DNA of 5,007 nucleotides from contig NZ_JBGSXS010000381.1 of the NCBI RefSeq assembly GCF_041751335.1, positions 1 to 5,007 of the forward strand, read 5' to 3'. A program made the position numbers and the translations under genes. Source of the DNA: Aquiflexum sp041751335. Lineage in GTDB: Bacteria > Bacteroidota > Bacteroidia > Cytophagales > Cyclobacteriaceae. Shown here piece after piece: positions 1-4,881 of the stretch. Every line of letters starts with the position of its first letter. Position 1 is the stretch's first letter. The notes under the pieces were generated by a model. That model had not been told where the DNA came from and did not search any database. It saw only the letters and a list, made by a program, of their open reading frames with translations.

Positions 1-78
1 GGTGAAAGTACCGCTACTATGGTTCCCTTGATTTACCATCAAAGGGAAAGTTTTAAAGTAACTCAAGATCAAAAATGA
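1..78 (+). CDS. 3' end of the gene upstream of rnfE, probably rnfG (partial)
   Basis: Frame 1 is open from the window edge and ends at a TGA at 76-78; the other two plus-strand frames have early stops. The 25 residues end in ...FKVTQDQK. They are too few and too unconserved to identify the protein by themselves. The TGA overlaps the ATG of rnfE (75-77) as ATGA, the arrangement also seen between rnfE and rnfA, so this gene is very likely co-translated with them. In Rnf operons the gene before rnfE is normally rnfG, whose product is a membrane-anchored periplasmic protein with covalently bound FMN. The name is therefore inferred from position only. Confidence 0.6.
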   Translation, partial: GESTATMVPLIYHQRESFKVTQDQK

Positions 79-716
79 GCGCAGGAATAACAAAAAATCC
101 CGAAATCAAAGCTGTGCCAAGCTCCACCGATGAATTTATCAAAGGGCTTTGGCGTGATAATCCTGTGTTTGTACAGGTCTTGGGCATGTGTCCTGTTTTG
201 GCAGTTTCCAATACCGCGCAAAATGCGCTTGCTATGGGATTGGCCACAGCGTTTGTTTTGCTTATGTCAAATGTACTGGTAGCTTCCTTGCGTAATTTCA
301 TACCCAAACAAGTTCGGATTGCTTCCTACATTTTGATCATCGCCACTTTCGTGACCGTGGTGGATTATGCCATTCAGGCCATCAGCGTGGATTTGCACAA
401 AAACCTTGGGGCCTTTATTTCTCTGATTGTCGTCAACTGTCTGATCTTGAGTAGGGCAGAAGCTTTTGCCTCCAAAAACACCATCAGCAAATCCATCATG
501 GATGCCTTGGGAATGGGGTTGGGCTTTGTCTTTGCCCTGTTTTGTTTGGGTGCAGTCCGTGAAATACTCGGTAGCGGGACCTTCTTTGACATATCCCTCT
601 TTCCCGATTCATTTCAGGCCTGGATCATCATGATATTACCGGCCGGAGGGTTTTTTACTTTGGCACTTTGGCTCGTACTGTTCAATTTCTACAAACTTAA
701 AAAGGCAAAGGCATGA
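75..716 (+). CDS. rnfE: Rnf complex integral membrane subunit RnfE
   Basis: RnfE is one of the two homologous core membrane subunits (with RnfA) of the ion-translocating ferredoxin:NAD+ oxidoreductase, and is homologous to NqrD. The 213-residue product has about six hydrophobic segments (roughly 33-53, 57-72, 83-103, 110-127, 144-165, 182-204). It carries the family signatures GLWRDNPVFVQVLGMCP (24-40), NCLILSRAEAFA (121-132) and LGAVREILGSGTFFD (158-172). Cys39 and Cys122 correspond to the conserved half-membrane cysteines which, in NqrD/NqrE and RnfA/RnfE, together hold an intramembrane iron centre. The ATG at 75 overlaps the upstream stop, and the gene overlaps rnfA by ATGA at 713-716, which points to translational coupling and fixed stoichiometry. 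Length is normal and I see no damage. Identification is firm; the iron-ligand role is known from the family. Confidence 0.96.
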   Translation: MSAGITKNPEIKAVPSSTDEFIKGLWRDNPVFVQVLGMCPVLAVSNTAQNALAMGLATAFVLLMSNVLVASLRNFIPKQVRIASYILIIATFVTVVDYAIQAISVDLHKNLGAFISLIVVNCLILSRAEAFASKNTISKSIMDALGMGLGFVFALFCLGAVREILGSGTFFDISLFPDSFQAWIIMILPAGGFFTLALWLVLFNFYKLKKAKA

Positions 717-1291
717 ACACGGAATCCTATTGGAGCATATTTATCAATGCCAGTTTGGTCAATAACTTCGTTTTAGCCTATTTCCTGGGCATCTGTCCTT
801 TTATGGGAGTTTCCGGAAAAATGGAAACTGCCAGCAAGATGGGTGGGGCCGTGACCTTTGTGATGTTGATCAGTTCGGTTTGTGCTTATGGCATACATGC
901 CTTGTTGGTGGCCATCAATGCCCCTTTTCTGCAATTGATCAGCTATATCGTCGTGATTGCATCGACGGTACAATTGGTGGAGATGTTTATCAAGAAAATG
1001 AGCCCGGCCTTGTTTAGGGCTTTGGGGATTTTCCTTCCGCTGATTACGACCAACTGTGCCATATTGGGTTTGGCTTTATTCCAAACCAACAAGGGATATG
1101 ATCTTTCCCAAAGTCTGGTTTATGCCCTTGGTGCTGGTGCAGGTTTTACACTTGCATTGCTCCTGATGGCAGGAATCCGGGAGCAGTTGGAATTTGCCGA
1201 GGTACCCAATGTGGTGAAAGGCACCGCCATTACATTGCTGATTGCAGGGATATTGTCTTTGACATTTATGGGATTTTCAGGATTAGGTTAA
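713..1291 (+). CDS. rnfA: Rnf complex integral membrane subunit RnfA
   Basis: RnfA is the partner of RnfE in the membrane core and is homologous to NqrE. The product is 192 residues, the usual length, with about six membrane segments (roughly 12-30, 45-68, 74-93, 102-121, 134-154, 170-188). Diagnostic motifs are NNFVLAYFLGICPFMGVS (17-34), an ETA...G stretch after it, and LGIFLPLITTNCAILG (104-119). Cys28 and Cys115 are the expected iron-centre ligands, paired with Cys39 and Cys122 of RnfE. The start at 713 overlaps the rnfE stop, so initiation probably depends on ribosomes finishing rnfE. This is the last gene of the tightly packed block: a 222-base gap follows, so expression of the downstream genes may be uncoupled from it. 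Confidence 0.97.
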   Translation: MNTESYWSIFINASLVNNFVLAYFLGICPFMGVSGKMETASKMGGAVTFVMLISSVCAYGIHALLVAINAPFLQLISYIVVIASTVQLVEMFIKKMSPALFRALGIFLPLITTNCAILGLALFQTNKGYDLSQSLVYALGAGAGFTLALLLMAGIREQLEFAEVPNVVKGTAITLLIAGILSLTFMGFSGLG

Positions 1292-1347
1292 TTAAAAATA
1301 TGTTTAAACGCATTCTTGCCAGTTAAGCCCCGAACCTTTCTAAACGA

Positions 1348-1376
1348 GACGGAAGACCGATGACCGAAGACCGATG
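1348..1376 (+). repeat. Heptamer array 1 (forward orientation)
   Basis: Four consecutive 7-base units start at 1348, 1355, 1362 and 1369. All fit GACSGAW on the plus strand and are followed by a G that would begin the next unit. The array lies 56 bases after the rnfA stop and does not encode protein. Nine-base segments of it (1352-1360 and 1362-1370) are exact reverse complements of parts of array 2 (1716-1724 and 1713-1721), so the small gene at 1514 is enclosed by inverted copies. Confidence 0.8.
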
Positions 1377-1441
1377 TAACGTGAATTAAAGGATTTAACC
1401 AAAGTATCTATTTATCAAACTGGCGACAGTACGTGCAATCA

Positions 1442-1470
1442 TAATAAAAAAAACCTGTTAGGTTTCTACC
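1442..1470. terminator. Possible short hairpin terminator or regulatory palindrome
   Basis: AAACCT (1451-1456) and AGGTTT (1460-1465) are perfect 6-base arms around the 3-base loop GTT. An uninterrupted A-run lies on the left, so transcription from the minus strand would give a stem followed by a long U-tract. On the plus strand only a short TTT follows. Short AAACCT/AGGTTT palindromes are, from memory, common between genes in Bacteroidota, where they look like terminators. It could end readthrough from rnfA, but the sense-direction signal is weak. Confidence 0.35.
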
Positions 1471-1513
1471 TTCAAGAATTAAGTTGACAAAGTAGGATTA
1501 ATAATACATTGAC

Positions 1514-1702
1514 ATGGAAACATTAATGACATATGCAATTGGAATCGGGGCGATAGTCGTCATGATGCTCGCTTGGGTCTGGGTTCAGTCCCGGTGGAGG
1601 GATACCTTTTCAGAAAACACCTCCGATGAGGATGTCCTCGCCGAAAGAAGAAGCTGTGGCAACTGTGGTTGTGTGAAAGTGTGCAAAAAGGAAAAACAGT
1701 AA
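1514..1702 (+). CDS. Small membrane-anchored cysteine-rich protein, NqrM-like layout, in the rnf cluster
   Basis: The 62-residue product has a single hydrophobic helix (about 7-25), a charged linker (26-46) and a C-terminal cysteine knot, SCGNCGCVKVC (47-57), with Cys48, Cys51, Cys53 and Cys57. This layout (short N-terminal anchor, then four closely spaced cysteines) recalls NqrM, the small protein needed to mature the Na+-NQR complex. NqrM is thought to supply iron to the Cys site between NqrD and NqrE, the homologues of RnfE and RnfA encoded just upstream. The spacing is not that of classical NqrM, so I name it by analogy only. A FeoB-associated Cys-rich membrane protein is the main alternative. 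The ATG at 1514 has no clear ribosome site; a second Met at codon 5 is possible. Arrays 1 and 2 flank the gene in opposite orientation. Confidence 0.75.
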   Translation: METLMTYAIGIGAIVVMMLAWVWVQSRWRDTFSENTSDEDVLAERRSCGNCGCVKVCKKEKQ

Positions 1703-1710
1703 ATAGCTCC

Positions 1711-1745
1711 CCTCTTCGGTCTTCTGTCTCCCGTCTCCCGTCTTC
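1711..1745 (-). repeat. Heptamer array 2 (reverse orientation)
   Basis: Five contiguous 7-base units begin at 1711, 1718, 1725, 1732 and 1739. Read on the minus strand they follow GACVGRA, the same consensus as arrays 1 and 3. The array begins 9 bases after the stop of the small Cys-rich gene and ends 48 bases before the FNR start. It is in inverted orientation relative to arrays 1 and 3 on either side, so an mRNA stem with either is possible. Confidence 0.8.
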
Positions 1746-1793
1746 AATCCAGAATACATAAAAATATAACACTAACATCTAAATAGCACAACA

Positions 1794-2651
1794 ATGTCCT
1801 ATCTATCAGACCTCAATACAAAGCAGCAATACAAGGCCAAGGTGAAAAAAACCAAGCGTCTTACCCCTGCAAATACTGAAGAAATACGCGAGATTGTACT
1901 TGAAGTCGGTAGCCCTGATTTCAAGGTTAAGGTGGATCAAAGTTTTGGTGTACTAGTCGAGCATGACAGTGACTTTGGCAATGAGTTTCACCACCGCCTC
2001 TACAGTGTAGCCGATCTTCCTGAAACCAAAAACGGCAATGCCAATATCACCATGTTGGTCAAGCGCTGTTCCTATGTTGATGATTTCAGCGGGGAACTGT
2101 ATCATGGCGTGAGTTCCAATTACCTCTGCGACCGCCAAGTCGGAGATGAAATCACCATCACAGGACCCTTTGAATTGCCATTTAAAGTTCCTGCCGATAA
2201 AAATTCCAACCTGATCTTGATCGGGATGGGAACAGGGATAGCTCCCTTCCGTGCTTTTATCAAGCATATCTATAGTGAGGTAGGAGACTGGAAAGGAAAG
2301 ATCATGCTGTTTTATGGGGCTAAAAGCGGATTGGAACTCCTTTACCTTAATGATAAAGACGGTGACCTGACCAATTATTACGACGAAGCAACATTCGAAG
2401 CCTTCTCTGCTTTAAGTCCCCGCCCACATTGGGAAGATCCGATTTCTTTGGATGCTGCAATTGAGGAAAGGGCTGAGGAAATTCTGGAGCTGCTGAACTA
2501 TTCCAACACTTACATCTACATCGCAGGATACGAAAAGGTAAAGGAAAATCTGAGTAAGGCCTTTATCAACATCATGGGCTCCAAAGAAAAATGGGACAAC
2601 CGAAAAGCGGAGCTGATTGCGGGGAAGAAGTGGGCGGAGGTGATTTATTGA
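1794..2651 (+). CDS. Plant-type ferredoxin-NAD(P)+ reductase
   Basis: This is an FAD enzyme that moves electrons between reduced ferredoxin (or flavodoxin) and NAD(P)+, expected to be cytoplasmic. The 285-residue protein has an FAD beta-barrel (about 10-135) with RLYSVA (68-73), VKRCSY (89-94) and GVSSNYLCD (105-113). A pyridine-nucleotide domain follows (about 138-285) with GMGTGIAPFRAF (144-155), LFYGAKSG (172-179) and YIYIAGYEKV (240-249). It ends in WAEVIY: the terminal Tyr285 is the plant-type FNR residue that stacks on the flavin. There is no [2Fe-2S] domain or membrane anchor, which argues against NqrF. The usual Cys of GVCSN is Ser107 here, and the downstream Lys/Tyr pair that grips the 2'-phosphate of NADP is not evident, so coenzyme preference is open. 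The A-rich ATG context lacks a Shine-Dalgarno sequence. Its position between rnfA and rnfB suggests it shares their ferredoxin pool. Confidence 0.92.
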   Translation: MSYLSDLNTKQQYKAKVKKTKRLTPANTEEIREIVLEVGSPDFKVKVDQSFGVLVEHDSDFGNEFHHRLYSVADLPETKNGNANITMLVKRCSYVDDFSGELYHGVSSNYLCDRQVGDEITITGPFELPFKVPADKNSNLILIGMGTGIAPFRAFIKHIYSEVGDWKGKIMLFYGAKSGLELLYLNDKDGDLTNYYDEATFEAFSALSPRPHWEDPISLDAAIEERAEEILELLNYSNTYIYIAGYEKVKENLSKAFINIMGSKEKWDNRKAELIAGKKWAEVIY

Positions 2652-2656
2652 AAAAT

Positions 2657-2734
2657 GACCGATGTCAGGTGACCGATGACCGATGACCGATGACCGAAGT
2701 TAATTTGACAGAAGACAGAAGACAGGAGACGGAA
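2657..2734 (+). repeat. Heptamer array 3 (forward orientation, longest GAC-type array)
   Basis: It starts 6 bases after the FNR stop. Six units begin at 2657, 2664, 2671, 2678, 2685 and 2692; five are GACCGAT or GACCGAA, and the second is a diverged GTCAGGT. After an 8-base spacer (2699-2706) come four units at 2707, 2714, 2721 and 2728 fitting GACVGRA. The two halves use different dominant variants (GACCGAT, then GACAGAA), as if local duplication expanded each separately. Confidence 0.85.
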
Positions 2735-2763
2735 GCTAGCTACAAAAATGGGTTGAAAATAGC

Positions 2764-2895
2764 TTGCGTCATTCTGAACGAGCTTTGGTAAAGTTTGAAA
2801 TTGAAAACCAACTCTATAGCGAAGTGAAGAATCTCTATTGATGGAAAAAGTGTCATGTTAAATCAATTGAAGGACAGATGCAAATAATGACGCAA
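2764..2895. mobile_element. MITE-like 132-bp element with 10-bp terminal inverted repeats
   Basis: The ends TTGCGTCATT (2764-2773) and AATGACGCAA (2886-2895) are perfect inverted copies enclosing 112 bases without an open gene. The left end continues as CTGAACGA, and an inner part reads GCGAAGTGAAGAATCTC (2819-2835). Together they resemble the widespread dispersed bacterial repeat of the GTCATTCTGA...GAAGAATCTC type, here with about 35 extra bases between the two parts. No target-site duplication is visible, and array 4 begins at the very next base. It is non-coding, so any movement would need a transposase encoded elsewhere. Confidence 0.55.
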
Positions 2896-2972
2896 CATCC
2901 GTCATCCGTCATCCGACATCGGACATTAAAAATATCGAATATCGAATAATGAACACCGAATAACGAAGTGAA
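2896..2972. repeat. Heptamer array 4, two unit families in one 7-bp register
   Basis: Units start every 7 bases from 2896. The first four (2896, 2903, 2910, 2917) are CATCCGT-like, which is GACGGAT-like on the minus strand. The unit at 2924 (CATTAAA) is a transition. Those at 2931, 2938, 2945, 2952 and 2959 are AATATCG-like, and a decayed unit follows at 2966. The register never slips across the change of unit. The array ends 15 bases before the rnfB start, so it occupies the place where a promoter or leader would lie. Together with array 3 and the MITE-like element it accounts for most of the 336-base gap between the FNR gene and rnfB. Confidence 0.8.
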
Positions 2973-2987
2973 AAAACAAGGCTCCCC

Positions 2988-3851
2988 ATGACAATACTAA
3001 TCGCTTTACTTGCACTTGGCGGACTGACGCTTCTCTTGGCACTGATGCTGATCATTGCCAATAAGAAGTTCTATGTCTATGAAGATCCGAGGATTGATGT
3101 GGTGGAAGGAATGCTTCCCCATGCCAATTGCGGTGCCTGTGGTTTTCCCGGTTGCAGGCCTTTTGCAGAGGCCTTGGTCAAAGGTGAAATTCTGCCCGGA
3201 AAATGTACCGTCAGCAGCGAAGAAGGCAGAAAAGAAATCGCTGAATTTTTGGGAGTGGATGCTGGTTCGGAGGAAAAACGGGTAGCAAGATTGGCCTGTG
3301 CCGGAGGTATCAACGTAGCCATTAACCGCGCCAACTACGAAGGATTGGGCAGTTGTCGGGGCGCGGCATTGATTTCGGGTGGAGGCAAGGGGTGTTCTTG
3401 GGGTTGTTTGGGGCATGGAGACTGTGAGGTGGTCTGTGACTTTGATGCCATCAAGATGAATGCCTTTGGGATTCCTGTTGTCGATGAGGCAAAATGCACT
3501 GCCTGCGGAGATTGTGTGGAGGTTTGTCCCAAAGATCTTTTTTCTATACAACCTGTAAGCCATCGGCTTAGGGTAGCCTGTAAAAGTCTGGAAGCAGGAG
3601 ATGGGGTATTGGAAGACTGTGAGGTAGGTTGCACCGCCTGTGGCAAATGTGCCATGGATGCCCCCAATCTGATCTCCATGATCCATAACCTACCCGTCAT
3701 CGATTATTCCAAAAACCACCAAACCCAGATCCCTATCCAAAGATGCCCCACAGGTGCGATTGTGTGGATAGATGAAAAAGAAGGTGTGATCAAAGGCGCT
3801 GAAGCCAAAAAAATTGTACGGAAGGGGAAGTTGAAGATGGGAGAGAGTTGA
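2988..3851 (+). CDS. rnfB: Rnf complex iron-sulfur subunit RnfB
   Basis: RnfB is the membrane-anchored, multi-cluster electron-entry subunit taken to accept electrons from ferredoxin. The 287-residue protein has an N-terminal helix (3-24), then DPR (33-35) and the Fe-S domain NCGACGFPGC (47-56) with Cys73 as fourth ligand. Further groups are Cys136/140/146/150 (CSWGCLGHGDCEVVC), a classic ferredoxin motif CTACGDCVEVCP (170-181), and a last group Cys211/215/218/221 with Cys253 (RCPTGAI). In that last group the usual fourth Cys-Pro is Ala225-Pro226 and the paired final motif has lost its CxxCxxC, so Cys253 may complete one remaining cluster. Lone Cys104, Cys123 and Cys198 sit at positions often conserved in RnfB. 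The weak AAGG at 2978-2981 and the correctly placed membrane helix support the ATG at 2988. RnfB at the operon end matches the clostridial order. Confidence 0.96.
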   Translation: MTILIALLALGGLTLLLALMLIIANKKFYVYEDPRIDVVEGMLPHANCGACGFPGCRPFAEALVKGEILPGKCTVSSEEGRKEIAEFLGVDAGSEEKRVARLACAGGINVAINRANYEGLGSCRGAALISGGGKGCSWGCLGHGDCEVVCDFDAIKMNAFGIPVVDEAKCTACGDCVEVCPKDLFSIQPVSHRLRVACKSLEAGDGVLEDCEVGCTACGKCAMDAPNLISMIHNLPVIDYSKNHQTQIPIQRCPTGAIVWIDEKEGVIKGAEAKKIVRKGKLKMGES

Positions 3852-3987
3852 TTTTTTGATAGGGTGGGTGTGATATTGTCAATGTCTTTAATGACATATT
3901 TTCCCATTTGCCATAATCAATGTGACCTTAGAAAATTCAATTACTTTTTTCTGACCTTATTTTTTCCTAGCCATTGTTTTATCATTT
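3852..3987. other. AT-rich intergenic stretch after rnfB
   Basis: No gene is supported here. The only structure seen is a short stem, ATGTC (3882-3886) and GACAT (3893-3897) with a 6-base loop followed by ATATTTT, which could be a weak terminator for the rnf operon. T-runs are frequent throughout, so the stem may be chance. Base composition shifts towards AT here compared with rnfB, and this marks the start of the accessory part of the window. Confidence 0.5.
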
Positions 3988-4170
3988 CTAAAGTTTGAAT
4001 TCTTTCAAGACATTATATTTGGTAACTTCCGCTGTAAGGTCCTGAATTTGACCAAACCAAAAGTCCTGTGGAGAGGCTTGATATTTAAAAAATATCTTTA
4101 GTTTTATAGGAGATATATCAACAATATTAGTGATAGCAACCCATTGGCGGTCATTGTAAAAAAAGATAGT
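3988..4170 (-). pseudogene. Possible truncated gene remnant on the minus strand
   Basis: Minus-strand codons from 4170 down to 3991 are open for 60 residues and end with TAG at 3988-3990. The frame is closed upstream by TAA (4171-4173) and contains no ATG or GTG start. The translation looks protein-like, with segments such as FYNDRQWVAITNIVDISP near the start and SPQDFWFGQIQDLTAEVTKY near the middle, three tryptophans or Trp-Phe pairs and mixed codons. I do not recognise the family. It may be the C-terminal end of a gene whose front was lost when neighbouring DNA arrived, or a chance open frame. It fills much of the 341-base gap between rnfB and the next gene. Confidence 0.35.
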
Positions 4171-4192
4171 TTACATTGGACAGGAATAAAAA

Positions 4193-4873
4193 ATGAAACA
4201 GAATTTGACACATATTGCAATTGTTGTGGACGACTATGACAAGGCAATAGCATTTTATACAGAGAAATTACATTTCACTTTAATTGAAGACACTATTCTT
4301 TCAGACACAAAACGTTGGGTTCTAGTTAGACCAAAAGGTGCAAAAGAGTGTTCTATATTGTTGGCCAAAGGAGCAAATGATGAACAAAAAAGTAGAATCG
4401 GAAACCAAACAGGTGGACGGGTTTTTCTGTTCTTGCATACCGACAATTTTAAAAGAGACTATCAAAACCTAATTGACAACAAAGTAAAGATAACTAGAGA
4501 GCCAAGTTTTGAAGAGTATGGGACAGTTGCGGTTTTCGAAGATTTATACGGCAATCTTTGGGACTTAATTGAACCTAAAAAAGTAGACGAGTACTTCTAC
4601 TCGACAGGAATTTTAAAAATCAAAGACCCTACTAAAATTGACTATACTGTTTCTGAACTTAGGAAATTAAGGAACAAAACGCTTTTAGAAAGTGGTAACA
4701 TATCATTTGACATCAAACAAGTGAAAGACCAACCGACAAAAATAATTCTTTGGGAGTGCTTTAAAGACGGACAATCATTTAATGACCACTTAAGTTCAGA
4801 ACATCTTCAAGAGTTCATAAAGCTTGACTTGGTAGAACTTGAGAATGGTTATTTGACAAATAACATAGAATAA
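4193..4873 (+). CDS. VOC-family (glyoxalase/dioxygenase-like) domain fused to an ABM-type domain
   Basis: Residues about 4-130 form a vicinal-oxygen-chelate domain. It starts LTHIAIVVDDYDKAIAFYTEKL (5-26 region), has a core GGRVFLFLHTD (74-84), and ends with DLYGNLWDLIEP (117-128). His7, His82 and Glu127 stand at typical VOC metal-ligand positions. Residues about 138-216 resemble the antibiotic biosynthesis monooxygenase (ABM) fold: LRKLRNKTLLESG (156-168), then ILWECFKDGQSFNDHLSS (185-202) and EHLQEF (203-208). ABM proteins act as small cofactor-free oxygenases or dimeric ferredoxin-like domains. Substrate is unknown. A weak AGGA (4182-4185) precedes the ATG. Base use is clearly AT-richer than rnf: a hand count gives 19 of 60 G+C at 4621-4680 against 28 of 60 at 3421-3480. 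A foreign origin is likely, and the palindrome downstream supports a cassette. Confidence 0.85.
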   Translation: MKQNLTHIAIVVDDYDKAIAFYTEKLHFTLIEDTILSDTKRWVLVRPKGAKECSILLAKGANDEQKSRIGNQTGGRVFLFLHTDNFKRDYQNLIDNKVKITREPSFEEYGTVAVFEDLYGNLWDLIEPKKVDEYFYSTGILKIKDPTKIDYTVSELRKLRNKTLLESGNISFDIKQVKDQPTKIILWECFKDGQSFNDHLSSEHLQEFIKLDLVELENGYLTNNIE

Positions 4874-4881
4874 ACAACGAA

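Noticed and set aside
1300..1326. A tiny plus-strand frame just after rnfA (MFKRILAS).
   Set aside because: Eight codons, no ribosome site and no conserved feature; not a credible gene.
1484..1511. TTGACA (1484-1489) with TAATAC (1502-1507) or TACATTG (1505-1511) as a promoter for the small Cys-rich gene.
   Set aside because: The 12-base spacing is too short for a sigma70-type promoter, and a Bacteroidota-type -7 box there would put the transcript start inside the coding sequence.
1560..1778. A minus-strand frame overlapping the small Cys-rich gene and array 2.
   Set aside because: Part of its translation is array 2 read through as Glu/Arg/Asp repeats, which is an artefact of the heptamers.
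1953..2267. A 104-codon minus-strand frame inside the FNR gene.
   Set aside because: It is fully covered by the FNR, whose FAD and NAD(P) motifs span the same bases; no independent coding signal.
2657..2972. The repeated units considered as a CRISPR array.
   Set aside because: Units are 7 bases, directly tandem and without spacers; no Cas genes are in the window.
3006..3686. A 226-codon open frame on the minus strand opposite rnfB.
   Set aside because: It lies wholly inside a secure rnfB gene, its product is rich in low-complexity Thr/Gly/Gln stretches with no motif, and the openness follows from rnfB codon bias.
3335..3700. A second, 121-codon minus-strand frame opposite rnfB.
   Set aside because: Same shadow effect; the translation is Ser/Pro/Gln-rich with no recognisable domain.
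3941..3985. A 14-codon minus-strand frame (MIKQWLGKNKVRKK) downstream of the minus-strand remnant.
   Set aside because: Too short and Lys-rich; expected by chance in AT-rich DNA.
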